This document shows positions 11,784 through 21,282 of a DNA stretch of 64,000 nucleotides, piece after piece. The notes under the pieces are model-generated. The model was not told the origin of the DNA and did not search any database. It worked only from the letters and a program-made list of their open reading frames with translations. The first letter of the stretch is position 1. Each line of letters starts with the position of its first letter. A program made the position numbers and the translations under genes. Origin of the DNA: Andreesenia angusta (GTDB lineage Bacteria; Bacillota; Clostridia; Tissierellales; Gottschalkiaceae); contig NZ_MKIE01000007.1 in NCBI RefSeq assembly GCF_001855385.1, forward strand, positions 1-64,000, in the 5' to 3' direction.

Positions 11784-12197
11784 TTACGCTTTACGGCTTT
11801 TTTGGGAAAGCCCCTTCCTTGAATCTTTTCTCTTAAGTTGGTCTTGCTTCTCTCCACTGTCTTTCAAGAACTTGTTAAGCTTGTCTTCAAAAGACAATCC
11901 CTTGACTTTATCATCTGTCTTAGTCCAGTCGATTTCAGCTGGTTTCTTTACAGTAGACTTCTTAGGCTCTGCCTGTCTTATAGATAAGCTGACTTTGCCT
12001 TCGTCATTTATAGATATTACTTTAACTTTTACCTTTTGATCTTTTTTAAGATAATCACTCACTTTGCTAACATAGTCATGTGAAATCTCAGAGATATGAA
12101 CTAAACCTGTTTTTCCTTCCGGCAGCTGAATGAATGCTCCAAAATTAGTTATTCCTGTTACAACACCTTCAACTACACTACCTACTAGAACGGGCAT
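11784..12197 (-). CDS. S1 RNA-binding domain protein (YabR-like)
   Basis: 137-aa protein with a single S1 domain at residues 1-75 (VGSVVEGVVTGITNFGAFIQL, GLVHISEISHDYV, VKVKVISINDEGKVSLSI), then a basic, probably unstructured tail rich in Lys, Ser and Asp. The S1 fold binds RNA; YabR-type proteins of this size are attributed to ribosome or RNA metabolism but the exact role is not settled. It sits between divIC and tilS exactly where yabR lies in Bacillus, which supports orthology. ATG at 12197 with AGGAGG upstream. Confidence 0.88.
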   Translation of the reverse strand: MPVLVGSVVEGVVTGITNFGAFIQLPEGKTGLVHISEISHDYVSKVSDYLKKDQKVKVKVISINDEGKVSLSIRQAEPKKSTVKKPAEIDWTKTDDKVKGLSFEDKLNKFLKDSGEKQDQLKRKDSRKGLSQKSRKA

Positions 12198-12285
12198 AAA
12201 TTAAATACTCCTCCTTTAAATTATCTCAATTAACAACTTTCTTAAGTATATATTATTACTATAATTATGTCAATCCAAAAGCGCT

Positions 12286-12594
12286 CTATTCTTTGTCTGG
12301 CCTATTATCGACGCTTGAAGCATTTGCGTCTTCGTATATTATTTCATTAGGCCTCACCATGTTCAACTCGTCTCTGGCTATTTCCTCTATATACTGTATA
12401 TCTTCTTTGTTCTCTATCTTTTCCTCTATCTCTTTCGACTCAGCCTCCAAGTGCTTAAGCTGCTCTTGCTTTTCTACTCTGCTTTTTTCAAGTTCTTTTA
12501 TTGCGAACTCCTGCTGTACCAGTGAAAAAGCTACATAGATACTGAAACAAGCGAGTGCAATTTTCCTTATCTTCTTCCAATCGAGCCTTTTCAA
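12286..12594 (-). CDS. Septum formation initiator DivIC/FtsB-like
   Basis: 102-aa bitopic protein. It has a short basic N terminus, one membrane segment (IALACFSIYVAFSLV, about residues 12-26) and an extracellular coiled coil (VEKQEQLKHLEAESKEIEEKIEN). It ends in the family-typical DIQYIEEIARDELNMVRPNE. Members form the FtsL-DivIC(FtsB)-FtsQ/DivIB divisome subcomplex that activates septal peptidoglycan synthesis. The TTG at 12594 is chosen because GGGGGAG lies 5-6 nt upstream. In sporulating Firmicutes yabP and yabQ lie between rqcP and this gene; here only 68 nt separate them. Confidence 0.9.
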   Translation of the reverse strand: MKRLDWKKIRKIALACFSIYVAFSLVQQEFAIKELEKSRVEKQEQLKHLEAESKEIEEKIENKEDIQYIEEIARDELNMVRPNEIIYEDANASSVDNRPDKE

Positions 12595-12662
12595 ACTATC
12601 TCCCCCTGATTTTTGACTTATAGAAAACAGTATACCCTCTTTTTGCCGTTTCATTCAACGTT

Positions 12663-12902
12663 CTATATATTTTTATATAGGCTTTCAGCCTTGTCCTTCG
12701 GAACATGCTCTAGTATCTCAAGCACCTCTATGTTCATCTCGTTGTTTCCAAAAGTTATCTTTACCCTGTCTCCAACCCCAACCTCTGTCCCAGGCTTGGC
12801 CGCTCTGTCGTTTACAAGCACTCTCCCCTGATCACACGCTTCTTTCGCCACCGTTCTTCTCTTTATAATTCTGGCGTTTTTAAGAAACTTATCTATTCTC
12901 AT
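12663..12902 (-). CDS. rqcP: S4-domain RNA-binding protein RqcP (YabO)
   Basis: 79-aa single S4 domain: MRIDKFLKNARIIKRRTVAKEACDQG, then VNDRAAKPGTEVGVGDRV. This is the RqcP/Hsp15 family that stabilises peptidyl-tRNA on split 50S subunits during RqcH-dependent alanine tailing in ribosome quality control. ATG at 12902 with GAGGAG 8 nt upstream; the GTG three codons earlier abuts the ribosome site. The mazG-hup-rqcP-divIC order supports the assignment. Confidence 0.92.
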   Translation of the reverse strand: MRIDKFLKNARIIKRRTVAKEACDQGRVLVNDRAAKPGTEVGVGDRVKITFGNNEMNIEVLEILEHVPKDKAESLYKNI

Positions 12903-12932
12903 AAATATCACTCCTCATGCTCAAGATATAAT

Positions 12933-12957
12933 AAAAAACCAGGCCACTAGACCTGGT
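12933..12957 (-). terminator. Terminator after hup
   Basis: Hairpin ACCAGG / CCTGGT with an 8-nt loop followed on the minus strand by TTTTTTAT, 11 nt after the hup stop. Confidence 0.8.
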
Positions 12958-12967
12958 CTCAAACATA

Positions 12968-13246
12968 CTACTTATTAACTGCTTCCTTTAGAGACTTTCC
13001 TGCTTTGAAAACAGGTGCCTTTGAAGCTGGTATTTGTATTACTTGCTCAGGATCTCTTGGGTTTCTTCCCTCTCTAGCTTTTCTCTCTCTAACTTCGAAA
13101 GTTCCGAATCCTACTAGTTGGATTTTGTCTCCTTCTATAAGGGCTTCCTCCACTGTCTGCATGAATGCGTTTAGCGCATTTTCTGCATCCTTCTTTGTCA
13201 ATTCACTCTTTTCTGCTATGCTAGCAACTAATTCAGCTTTATTCAC
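12968..13246 (-). CDS. hup: HU family DNA-binding protein
   Basis: 92-aa histone-like protein, the usual HU length. The N-terminal dimerisation helices (MNKAELVASIAEKSELTKKDAENAL) are followed by the signature GFGTFEVRERKAREGRNPRD and the beta-arm containing IQIPASKAPVFKAGK, whose proline intercalates into bent DNA. It compacts the nucleoid and assists replication and recombination. GTG start with GGGAGG upstream. Lies between mazG and rqcP as in Bacillus (hbs-like paralogue). A 170-nt gap upstream holds no recognisable gene. Confidence 0.97.
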   Translation of the reverse strand: MNKAELVASIAEKSELTKKDAENALNAFMQTVEEALIEGDKIQLVGFGTFEVRERKAREGRNPRDPEQVIQIPASKAPVFKAGKSLKEAVNK

Positions 13247-13419
13247 AATAAAACCTCCCTATTCTCTAATTAACTTTATATTTCATCCAAAGACACTCAA
13301 AACACTTGCCTTCAGACAATATATTATTTTATTTTGAAATCCCGGTACATAATCAGTTTATTCTTTATCAAGCCTTAAGTCAAGAAAATCTCTCACTTAT
13401 TTGGCTTAAATTGAACATT

Positions 13420-14880
13420 TTATTCTCCTGATTTGACTTCTTCCCAGATTTCATCCAGCTCGTCCAAGCCCATATCTTCCATCTTTCTCCCCGATTTCAG
13501 AACTTCATCTTCGACCTTTGAAAACCTGTCAATGAACTTGTCGACCGACTTGTATAGCGCTCTTTCTGGGTCTACATCTAGAAATCTGCTGAGGTTTACC
13601 ACAGAGAAAAGTATATCTCCAAGCTCTCCGTCTATATTCTCTCCATTCGAGTCTATCTCCTGGATAAGCTCCTCTACTTCTTCCCTGAGCTTTTCTACAG
13701 CTCCGCCTCTGTCGTCCCAGTCGAATCCGCATTTTGAAGCTCGCTTCTGTACTTTCTCACTTCTGATAAGTGCCGGCAGCACCTTCGGAACGCTTCTCAG
13801 CCTCTCCTGATGGCTCTCCTGCTCTTTTTCAGAAGCCTTGATGTCGTCCCAGACACGCTTGACCTCGGAATCTGTCTCGGCCACACCGTCCCCGAATACA
13901 TGAGGGTGCCTGTTGACCATCTTTTCCGAAATGCCTCTTATCACATCCCAGATGTTGAAGTAGCCTTCTTCTCTGCCTATCTGGCTGTGAAAAACAACCT
14001 GAAGCAACACATCTCCAAGCTCTTCAACTATTCCATCTATGTCATCTTCCTCTATGGCCTCTACAAGCTCATAGGCTTCCTCTATAACGTACTTCTTAAG
14101 CGACTCATTCGTCTGCTTTATATCCCAAGGGCATCCGTCTTCTCCTCTAAGCGTTTCCATTATCTTCAGAAGATCGTTGAAGTCGTAAACCCGCTTGTCC
14201 TCTGTCTGGACCTTCGGTATATAGATGCTGGTCAAATAGTCTATCCAGCCTAGCCTGTCTAGCTCGTACACTGGAACTTTGATCTTCTTCTCTTCTCCCG
14301 GAACACCGGCCGCCTTTATTATGTAGACTTCGTACTCATCTCCGTAAATCTCGGAAAGCTCAAGCTTCAGCTCTGACGCCTTAGTCTGATTATAAACCTG
14401 AGTCACGAGATTGTCTACACTTATATCTACTTTTTGATTTTTCAGGTCCAGCCCATCTATTATCTTAAGCCCCTCTACAGGGTCAGACTGCATAGAGAGT
14501 ATTACCGGCTCGATAAAGCTAAGTCCTTCTACTATTTCAAGCTCTACTCTCTCCTCTTTCTCTGCACCTAGCAGCAGTTCTACAGTTTTTTCAGCTATAA
14601 GAGGGTGTCCTGGAACACAGTAGTTTATTGTTCCGTACTTGTCGGACTGCTCTATAAGGTCTTCCACTATAGAGCTGTATACGTCCTCGAACTCCTCTTT
14701 GCTGTCATAGACTTTATCGTAAGTCTCATATTCTATTTCTTCCCTCTTCAGATATGAGACTGTTGGGTGCTTTTCGGTCCTTAGATACGTCTTTCTCTTC
14801 TCTCTTAAGTTTTTAGCCGCTCCAAGCGTAAGAGCATCTTCAGCTCCTGGCCCTAGTCCTATAACTACTATCTTGTTCAA
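13420..14880 (-). CDS. mazG: MazG nucleotide pyrophosphohydrolase with N-terminal tetrapyrrole methylase-like domain (YabN)
   Basis: 486-aa fusion. Residues 1-220 form an SAM-dependent tetrapyrrole methylase-like domain (VIGLGPGAEDALTLGA, CVPGHPLIAEKTV). The rest is two MazG domains, the first with GEDGCPWDIKQTNESL and the metal-binding EEAYELVEAIEEDD, the second around EEVEELIQEID. MazG hydrolyses non-canonical or excess NTPs to NMP plus PPi; the substrate of the methylase half in YabN is unknown. TTG start at 14880 with GGAGGGG upstream. Same fusion and position as Bacillus yabN. Confidence 0.93.
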   Translation of the reverse strand: MNKIVVIGLGPGAEDALTLGAAKNLREKRKTYLRTEKHPTVSYLKREEIEYETYDKVYDSKEEFEDVYSSIVEDLIEQSDKYGTINYCVPGHPLIAEKTVELLLGAEKEERVELEIVEGLSFIEPVILSMQSDPVEGLKIIDGLDLKNQKVDISVDNLVTQVYNQTKASELKLELSEIYGDEYEVYIIKAAGVPGEEKKIKVPVYELDRLGWIDYLTSIYIPKVQTEDKRVYDFNDLLKIMETLRGEDGCPWDIKQTNESLKKYVIEEAYELVEAIEEDDIDGIVEELGDVLLQVVFHSQIGREEGYFNIWDVIRGISEKMVNRHPHVFGDGVAETDSEVKRVWDDIKASEKEQESHQERLRSVPKVLPALIRSEKVQKRASKCGFDWDDRGGAVEKLREEVEELIQEIDSNGENIDGELGDILFSVVNLSRFLDVDPERALYKSVDKFIDRFSKVEDEVLKSGRKMEDMGLDELDEIWEEVKSGE

Positions 14881-14897
14881 AGTATCCCCTCCAAAGC

Positions 14898-16505
14898 TTA
14901 TTTTACAAGTTTCAATTTTTTAAGCATCTTAAACAGCTTATCTCCCTTAGGGAACATGTCGAAATCAGACTCCGCAACTGCCCCTGATTTCAAAAGCAGA
15001 ATCACGTAGGAAGCTCCACCTGCCGCTATAGATACAAGAGTGGCCAGCTTGCTGCCAAGCATCCCCTCGGATGCATAGAACGCCCCGTAGGCTACAACGC
15101 CCATTACAATCGAAGCCATAAGCGGCTTAAGCACAGTGTTCTTCACTTCTATATTGGAACCTGTAAGCCTTATAACAGCTGCATAGTTGAGCACCGCAGC
15201 CACCATATATGTTATAACTGTACTTGCAGCCGCCCCTTTTATGTTTAGAGCCGGTATGCCTGTAAGCACATAAGTCAGCACTATCTTCACAAGAAGCCCT
15301 ATCACAAGGTTTCTGACTGGCACCATGGGCTTTCCAAGCCCCTGAAGAATAGCTGTCAAAGACTGTATAAGCGTCAAAAACACAAGGCTTATGGCAAGCA
15401 CCTGTAGAACTGCGCCTGAGCCTAGCTGTTCCTCTAGCGTGTTTCCATAGTAGAGCAGTTGCATTATAGGCGTCGCCAGCACAAAAATTCCTATAGCCGA
15501 AGGCAGTCCGAAAAGCAGAGTCATCCTTATTCCAGACTTGGTCGCCTTTCGCATCTCATCTTCTTTCCCTCTCGCCATCGCCTCCGATATAGCCGGAACC
15601 AAACTCATTGCAAGGGCAGTCGAGATGACCTGAGGAAGGTTTATAAGCGTCTGTGCATTTCCCGTAAGCTGTCCAAACATCTCAGAGGCCTGCTTTGCCG
15701 TATACCCTATGTCCTGAAGCCTTCTCATTATGAGGAATGTGTCCACATTGTTTATGACAGGCACTATCGATGCCCCTATAGTGATAGGTATAGCTATCTT
15801 CATTATGTTTTTAGCTATTACACTTACCTCTTCTTTTTCATAGACCTTGCTGCTTTCTATTTCAGATTTCCTGCCTCTTCGTTCCCTTGCATATGCGAAC
15901 ATTATGACAGCCATACCAGCAAGCGCTCCTATAGTTCCTCCAAAAGAAGCTCCACCTGCCGCCTGAGGCAGTCCTTGCTTCAGCAGTATATATGCCAGTG
16001 GCAGTCCAGCTGAAACCCTGAAGAGCTGCTCTACTGTCTGAGAAACCGCTATAGGCAGCATCTGCTGTTTCCCCTGGAAGTATCCCTTGAACGAGGAAAG
16101 TATAGGCACTAGAAATAGAGCAGGCACCAGCGCCATAAGCGCGTAGTATCCGCCTTCGTTCCCCACCAGCTTGACTATAGGCCTTGCAAACAGCGCTATG
16201 AAAAGTGATGTGACAACGCCGGCTATCAAGAAGCCTATAAAGGATATCTTGAATATCCTGCTTGCGCCGTAGTAGTCCTCTACTGCTCGTTTCTCAGATA
16301 TAAGCTTGGATATCGCCGTAGGAAATCCAGATGTGGATATGGCAAGCAGCAACGTGTAGAGCGGATATGCCGTCTGATAGTATCCTAGCCCTTCTGTCCC
16401 CATTAAATTCGAGAGCGGTATTCTGTAGAAAGCCCCTAGTACCTTGGTTATCATGCCAGCTATTCCAAGTATGGCCGCTCCCTTTAAAAAACTGTTTTTA
16501 CTCAT
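14898..16505 (-). CDS. Polysaccharide/lipid II flippase family protein (MurJ/SpoVB-like, YabM position)
   Basis: 535-aa MOP-superfamily exporter with about 14 membrane segments. The N terminus KGAAILGIAGMITKVLGAFYRIPLSNLMGTEGLGYYQ is characteristic of the SpoVB/YabM/MurJ-like polysaccharide biosynthesis group, which moves lipid-linked wall precursors across the membrane. In Bacillus the orthologous position is yabM between spoVT and yabN. Here the flanking mazG is present but spoVT is not. A vegetative wall role is more likely than a sporulation role in this genome, but that is inference. ATG at 16505 with AGGAGGG upstream. Confidence 0.87.
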   Translation of the reverse strand: MSKNSFLKGAAILGIAGMITKVLGAFYRIPLSNLMGTEGLGYYQTAYPLYTLLLAISTSGFPTAISKLISEKRAVEDYYGASRIFKISFIGFLIAGVVTSLFIALFARPIVKLVGNEGGYYALMALVPALFLVPILSSFKGYFQGKQQMLPIAVSQTVEQLFRVSAGLPLAYILLKQGLPQAAGGASFGGTIGALAGMAVIMFAYARERRGRKSEIESSKVYEKEEVSVIAKNIMKIAIPITIGASIVPVINNVDTFLIMRRLQDIGYTAKQASEMFGQLTGNAQTLINLPQVISTALAMSLVPAISEAMARGKEDEMRKATKSGIRMTLLFGLPSAIGIFVLATPIMQLLYYGNTLEEQLGSGAVLQVLAISLVFLTLIQSLTAILQGLGKPMVPVRNLVIGLLVKIVLTYVLTGIPALNIKGAAASTVITYMVAAVLNYAAVIRLTGSNIEVKNTVLKPLMASIVMGVVAYGAFYASEGMLGSKLATLVSIAAGGASYVILLLKSGAVAESDFDMFPKGDKLFKMLKKLKLVK

Positions 16506-16536
16506 CTTTTTCCCTCCTGATAAGGATGTTCAACTC

Positions 16537-16568
16537 AAATAGAGCCTGCCCGTTAGGCAAGCTCTATT
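16537..16568 (-). terminator. Terminator after the PrsA-like gene
   Basis: Hairpin AATAGAGC-TGCC / GGCA-GCTCTATT between the prsA-like gene and the flippase gene. The T run on the minus strand is weak, so partial readthrough is likely. Confidence 0.6.
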
Positions 16569-17660
16569 CTACTCTTCTGTTTTAGTCTCTGTCTTCGAGC
16601 CGTCTTCTGCTGGCTTTTCTTCTGATTTTTTCTCTTCACCATCTGCCCCATCTTTAGCTTCTACACTGTCTTTAGTTTCCTCTTTTTTCAGGAGGATCTC
16701 TATCTTGGCTTTTTCTTTAAGCTCGTTTGCATATTCGTTGTACTTCTGGTCCTTTATGGCATTCTCTATGTCGCTCTTCAAAGACTCTATCGTGTCTTTC
16801 TTGTCTACTAGCTTTATTATATGGTATCCGTATTGAGTCTTTACAGGTTCGCTTATCTCTCCCACTTTCATAGAGAAAGCCGCTTCCTCAAACTCTGGCA
16901 CCATCTGGCCTTTTCCGAAGTACCCAAGGTCTCCTTTACGTTCAGCGGCGCCTGGCTCTGTAGACTGGTCTACATAGTCTTCAAACTTCTTGCCGCTCTT
17001 TATGGCCTCAGATATCTCTGTAGCCTTAGCCTTAGCCTCTTCTTCTACTTTAGCTATCTCTTCCTCTGTAGCCCCTTCTTTAGCCTCAGCCCCTATCAGT
17101 ATATGGCTAGCCTTGACCTGCGAAAGATAGTCTTTGTTCTGCTCGTAGTAGTCCTTCACCTCTGCTTCAGAGACTTTCATCTCTTTTTTCACCTGCTCTG
17201 CATGAGATTCTAGCATAAGATTTTCTTCAAGCATTTTTTCAAAGTCTTTTTGCTCTATCTTGTTTTCCTCTAAAAACTTCTTGTAGCCTTCTTCTCCGCC
17301 GTACTGCTCTTTAAATTCTTTTAAAGACTTTTCCAGCTCATCTTTTGACACCTTTATATCTCTTTTTTCAGCGTCCTGCACAAGCACTTCATTGAATATC
17401 AGATTGTCCATAACTTGCTCTGAAAGCATCTTCTCTAAAGTCATTCCCTCTCCCATTTCCTGAGAAAGCGACTCTTCCCCGTACTGTGAAACATAAGGTG
17501 ACTTCACCATTTCAAACACTTGGTTGTATTCAGCCATTGTTACACCTTCGCCATTTACCTTGGCCGCAAGCTCCCCTTCTGAGCAAGCTGTCAAAAACAT
17601 AGAGCCCACTAACACTGTAGACACCATGATGGCTGATTTCTTTCTTATATTAAAAAACAC
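16569..17660 (-). CDS. PrsA/SurA-like peptidyl-prolyl isomerase lipoprotein
   Basis: 363-aa lipoprotein. The signal peptide ends in lipobox LTAC (Cys about residue 26), so it is anchored outside the membrane. A SurA-N-type chaperone region covers about residues 30-190. One parvulin rotamase domain follows (VKASHILIGAE at about 195; GDLGYFGKGQMVPEFEEAAF; GYHIIKLVDK at about 290). The C terminus is acidic, low-complexity and probably unstructured. It would fold secreted proteins by isomerising X-Pro bonds. A foldase gene next to mfd is common in Clostridia. GTG start with GGAG upstream. Named by domain; not separable here from other parvulin-type foldases. Confidence 0.9.
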   Translation of the reverse strand: MFFNIRKKSAIMVSTVLVGSMFLTACSEGELAAKVNGEGVTMAEYNQVFEMVKSPYVSQYGEESLSQEMGEGMTLEKMLSEQVMDNLIFNEVLVQDAEKRDIKVSKDELEKSLKEFKEQYGGEEGYKKFLEENKIEQKDFEKMLEENLMLESHAEQVKKEMKVSEAEVKDYYEQNKDYLSQVKASHILIGAEAKEGATEEEIAKVEEEAKAKATEISEAIKSGKKFEDYVDQSTEPGAAERKGDLGYFGKGQMVPEFEEAAFSMKVGEISEPVKTQYGYHIIKLVDKKDTIESLKSDIENAIKDQKYNEYANELKEKAKIEILLKKEETKDSVEAKDGADGEEKKSEEKPAEDGSKTETKTEE

Positions 17661-17712
17661 CTAATCATCTCCTTTAATTTTTAGCTTTAGACTATTTTAT
17701 AATAAAAAAAGC

Positions 17713-20700
17713 CTAATTACTACTCAATTTAGTTACAATTGCCTCTATTTCTTTCAGCACTTCTGTCTGGGATTTAGACTCTAGCTTGTATTTGATGCTT
17801 GGACTAGATGTAGTGTCGAACTCGACTCTCGGGCCGTACTCTCCAACTAGAGACTCTATAAACTCTCTCTTCATGTCCAATATATCTCCAAATCCCAGCT
17901 TGACTCTGTCGCCGGACTGCTCTACGCTGAGTATCCTATGGCTCCTGGCCATAGCCTTTATATAAGATATCCTTATGAGATTCTGCACCTGCTTTGGAAT
18001 ATCCCCATATCTGTCTGTAAGCTCATCCATTAGTTCGTCCATCTCCGCCTTGCTCTCTATTACAGATATGCGCTTGTAGGCTTCTATCTTTTGCTCTTCG
18101 TTTGATATGTACCTGTCCGGTATATATCCGTCTACGTCTATCTCTATAGATGTCTCCACAGGCTCTTCTGTCTTGATCTGTCCTTTAAGGCGCTTGACTG
18201 CGGAGTCTAGATATTTCACGTAGAGATCGTATCCTATAGAGGCCATCTGCCCATGCTGCTCGGCTCCTAGCAGGTTTCCAGCTCCCCTTATTTCCAGGTC
18301 TCTCATGGCTATTTTAAAGCCTGATCCGAATTCAGTGAACTCCTTTATGGACTTAAGCCTTTTCTCCGCAACTTCGCTAAGCGACTTGTCCTTGTCGTAC
18401 ATAAAGTAGGCGTAGGCCATCCTGCTGGACCTTCCCACACGCCCCCGCAGCTGATAGAGCTGGGAAAGTCCCATCTTGTCTGCATCGTTTATTATTATGG
18501 TGTTCACATTTGGTATGTCGAGCCCTGTCTCTATTATAGTGGTACAGATAAGCACATCGTACTCTCGCTCTAGGAATTCAGACATGACCCTCTCTAGATT
18601 CCGCTCTCCCATCTGCCCATGGGCAACACCTATGTTGACTTCCGGTATCAGCTTCTTTATCTTGGCCGCAAATATATCTATGGACCTCACCTTGTTGTAG
18701 AGGATGTAGACCTGACCGCCCCTTGCCACTTCCTTCATGACAGCGTCTCTTATTATACTCTCATTACGCTCTAGGACATAAGTCTGGACCGGAAGCCTCT
18801 CTTCAGGAGGCTCTTCTATCACGGACATGTCCCTTATGCCTGTAAGCGACATATGGAGCGTCCTGGGGATTGGAGTAGCCGTAAGGGTCAACACATCCAC
18901 CGACTCTTTTATCTGCTTTAAAGCTTCTTTCTGCTTCACTCCAAACCTCTGCTCCTCATCTATTATCAGAAGACCTAGGTCTTTAAACACCACTTGCTTG
19001 GAAAGTATCCTGTGGGTGCCTATGAGTATGTCTATATTTCCGCATTTAAGGTCGTTCATTATCTTTCGCTGCTGCATCGGAGTCTTGAATCTGCTAAGGC
19101 TCTCAACCTTTATCGGGTACTCTGAAAACCGCTCTGAGATATTGGTGTAGTGCTGCTGTGCAAGTATGGTGGTTGGAACTAGAAACACGACCTGCTTGCC
19201 GTCCATAGCCGCCTTGAACATCGCCCTTATGGCGACCTCTGTTTTGCCATACCCTACGTCTCCACAGAGCAGCCTGTCCATCGGCTTTTCTCTCTCCATG
19301 TCCTGCTTTATCTCCTCTATGGATTTAAGCTGGTCGTCTGTCTCTTGGTGTGGAAACGCGTCTTCAAACTGCTTTTGCCAAGGCGTGTCTTCCGAGAAAG
19401 CGTACCCCTTGATTGTCTCTCTTGTGGCGTATAGCTTTATGAGATCCTTGGCCATGTCCTCTATGGCCTTTTTCACCTTCGCCTTAGTCTTCTGCCAGTC
19501 AGAGCTTCCAAGCTTGTTGACTTTAGGGCTTGCGCTGTCAGAGCCTATATACTTCTGGATCAAGTTCATCTGATCAATGGGGATGTAGAGTATGTCGTCG
19601 CCGGAGTAGTTTATTATCATATAGTCTTTTTTCACGCCCTGCACGTTCAGCTGCTTTATCCCGGTATACCTTCCTATACCGTGAGCTTCGTGAACCACAT
19701 AGTCACCTGTCTTGAGGTCTGTGAAGGACTCTATCTTGGCCGCATCTTTCCGCTTGAGCTTTTTCTTTTTCTTGCGCTCTTTTTTAAATATCTCCCCGTA
19801 GCCTATAAAGACCCAGTTGCAGTCAGAGTACTCAAACCCTGCGGCAATTTTCCAAGGAATCACACCGATCTGCCCTGCTTCTAGCTCTATCTCTGGATTT
19901 TCAGTGTATACAACCTCCAGGCCGTACTCTCTTATGTCCTGCTCAAGCCTTCTTCCGTTTAGCTCGTCTCCCGAAAAAATCAGAACTCTGCTATTTCTTC
20001 CCTTGTAGTACTTCAGATCGTCTACAAACAGATCCAGTTTCCCCATGTAGTTAGGGATGCTCTTTGTGTTTATATTTACGGCTGCCGAAGACCTAAAGAG
20101 CGAGCTTTTCTTGGCTATGTCGCTTGAAAGCAGCATCTGCCTTTCCTGGAGCTTCTGGATCACTTCTTTTTTAGAGTAGTATATCTTTTCGTGTGAAGAA
20201 GTGGCTTCCCCTAGCTCCTCTAGCTCGGCTATCTTTGACTTGTAGCTTAGCTCCAACTCCTCTATGGACTCCGCCACCCTCGACGGCTCATCTACCAGGA
20301 CTATAGAGTCCTCTTTCAAGTAGTCAAGTAGCGAACCCAAACTCTCCTTTACATAGGGGATCAAGAAATCCATATTCTTTACAGCTACACCCTCTTTGAG
20401 CTTCTCTATCTGAGAGGCATATTTAGCCTCCAGCTTTTCAAGCACTTCCTTCAAGTCCTTGCTCTCGCCGAGCTTTTCAGCTGTCTTTTTCAAATCACTT
20501 TCCATAGCCCTGATCAGAGGCTCTACGTTCTTCCAGTCAATCACTATCTCTTTCGAGGCGTATATCTCCACAGACTGCAGATTTCCCACAGACCTCTGGG
20601 TCTTAGCGTCAAAGCTCCTTATAGAGTCGACCTCATCTCCGAAGAACTCAATCCTGTACGGGTCTTCCGCCCCCACAGAGAACACGTCGAGTATGCCTCC

Positions 20701-21231
20701 GCGCAGGCTGAACTGACCTCTTGCTTCAACTATCTCGACTCTCTCATACCCCAGATTTGCAAGTCTTGAGACTATCTCCTCTAGGCTGTAGCTTTCTCCG
20801 TACTCTATTTTCAGCTTGAGATTCAAAAAGTCTCCTTTTGAAACAACCCTGTCAAATACGCTCTCTATAGAAGCCACTGTTATTATGTCTTCTCCGTTGT
20901 AGAGCCTTGAAATTATCCTGCACCTTTCGTCAGAGACTTCATGGCTGTATGCATCTATGTCGTAGAGCATCAGCTCTCGCTTTGGATAAAGCTCTGTATT
21001 CTCTCTGTCGTAGAGCATAATTGAATCGTAGAGCTTTCTAGCCCTGTATTCGTCTTTGGCCAGTATCAGTATCTGTTTTCCTTCGTCTGCGCTTAGTGTA
21101 TAAGCTATGTTGGCCAAGCTCTCAGGTGAGACTCCCACTATGGAAATCGCACGGCAGCCTGAATTCATGCTCGCCAGAATATCTCTGTACTGGCTCGACT
21201 GCCTTAATCCTCTTGTTACAACTCTGTCCAA
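17713..21231 (-). CDS. mfd: Transcription-repair coupling factor
   Basis: 1172-aa DNA translocase that removes RNA polymerase stalled at lesions and recruits UvrA. Order: UvrB-like N-terminal module (residues 1-~340, including ARGQFSLRGGILDVF), RNA polymerase-interaction domain (about 480-560, GDYVVHEAHGIGRYTGI), then RecG-like helicase with Walker A GDVGYGKTEVA, DEEQRFG (Walker B), LTATPIPRTLHMSL, and GRVGRSSRMAYAY. The C-terminal domain contains VDGYIPDRYI. Full-length for the family. TTG start at 21231 with GGGGGA six nt upstream. In B. subtilis spoVT follows mfd; no such gene is present here. Confidence 0.97.
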   Translation of the reverse strand: MDRVVTRGLRQSSQYRDILASMNSGCRAISIVGVSPESLANIAYTLSADEGKQILILAKDEYRARKLYDSIMLYDRENTELYPKRELMLYDIDAYSHEVSDERCRIISRLYNGEDIITVASIESVFDRVVSKGDFLNLKLKIEYGESYSLEEIVSRLANLGYERVEIVEARGQFSLRGGILDVFSVGAEDPYRIEFFGDEVDSIRSFDAKTQRSVGNLQSVEIYASKEIVIDWKNVEPLIRAMESDLKKTAEKLGESKDLKEVLEKLEAKYASQIEKLKEGVAVKNMDFLIPYVKESLGSLLDYLKEDSIVLVDEPSRVAESIEELELSYKSKIAELEELGEATSSHEKIYYSKKEVIQKLQERQMLLSSDIAKKSSLFRSSAAVNINTKSIPNYMGKLDLFVDDLKYYKGRNSRVLIFSGDELNGRRLEQDIREYGLEVVYTENPEIELEAGQIGVIPWKIAAGFEYSDCNWVFIGYGEIFKKERKKKKKLKRKDAAKIESFTDLKTGDYVVHEAHGIGRYTGIKQLNVQGVKKDYMIINYSGDDILYIPIDQMNLIQKYIGSDSASPKVNKLGSSDWQKTKAKVKKAIEDMAKDLIKLYATRETIKGYAFSEDTPWQKQFEDAFPHQETDDQLKSIEEIKQDMEREKPMDRLLCGDVGYGKTEVAIRAMFKAAMDGKQVVFLVPTTILAQQHYTNISERFSEYPIKVESLSRFKTPMQQRKIMNDLKCGNIDILIGTHRILSKQVVFKDLGLLIIDEEQRFGVKQKEALKQIKESVDVLTLTATPIPRTLHMSLTGIRDMSVIEEPPEERLPVQTYVLERNESIIRDAVMKEVARGGQVYILYNKVRSIDIFAAKIKKLIPEVNIGVAHGQMGERNLERVMSEFLEREYDVLICTTIIETGLDIPNVNTIIINDADKMGLSQLYQLRGRVGRSSRMAYAYFMYDKDKSLSEVAEKRLKSIKEFTEFGSGFKIAMRDLEIRGAGNLLGAEQHGQMASIGYDLYVKYLDSAVKRLKGQIKTEEPVETSIEIDVDGYIPDRYISNEEQKIEAYKRISVIESKAEMDELMDELTDRYGDIPKQVQNLIRISYIKAMARSHRILSVEQSGDRVKLGFGDILDMKREFIESLVGEYGPRVEFDTTSSPSIKYKLESKSQTEVLKEIEAIVTKLSSN

Positions 21232-21250
21232 TCCGATTCCCCCAATACCG

Positions 21251-21280
21251 ACAAGCCCAGGACAGCTGTCCTGGGCTTGT
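21251..21280. terminator. Perfect 30-nt palindrome between pth and mfd
   Basis: ACAAGCCCAGGACAG is followed immediately by its exact complement. It starts directly beside the pth stop (21283). It can form a very stable hairpin in RNA, but there is no T run on the minus strand (TCGGTATTGGGG follows), so it is an incomplete intrinsic terminator. It may attenuate pth readthrough into mfd or protect a 3' end. Confidence 0.5.
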
Positions 21281-21282
21281 GT

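Noticed and set aside
13247-13419. Small gene in the gap between hup and mazG
   Set aside because: No open frame with ribosome site on either strand; AT-rich sequence probably holding the hup promoter.
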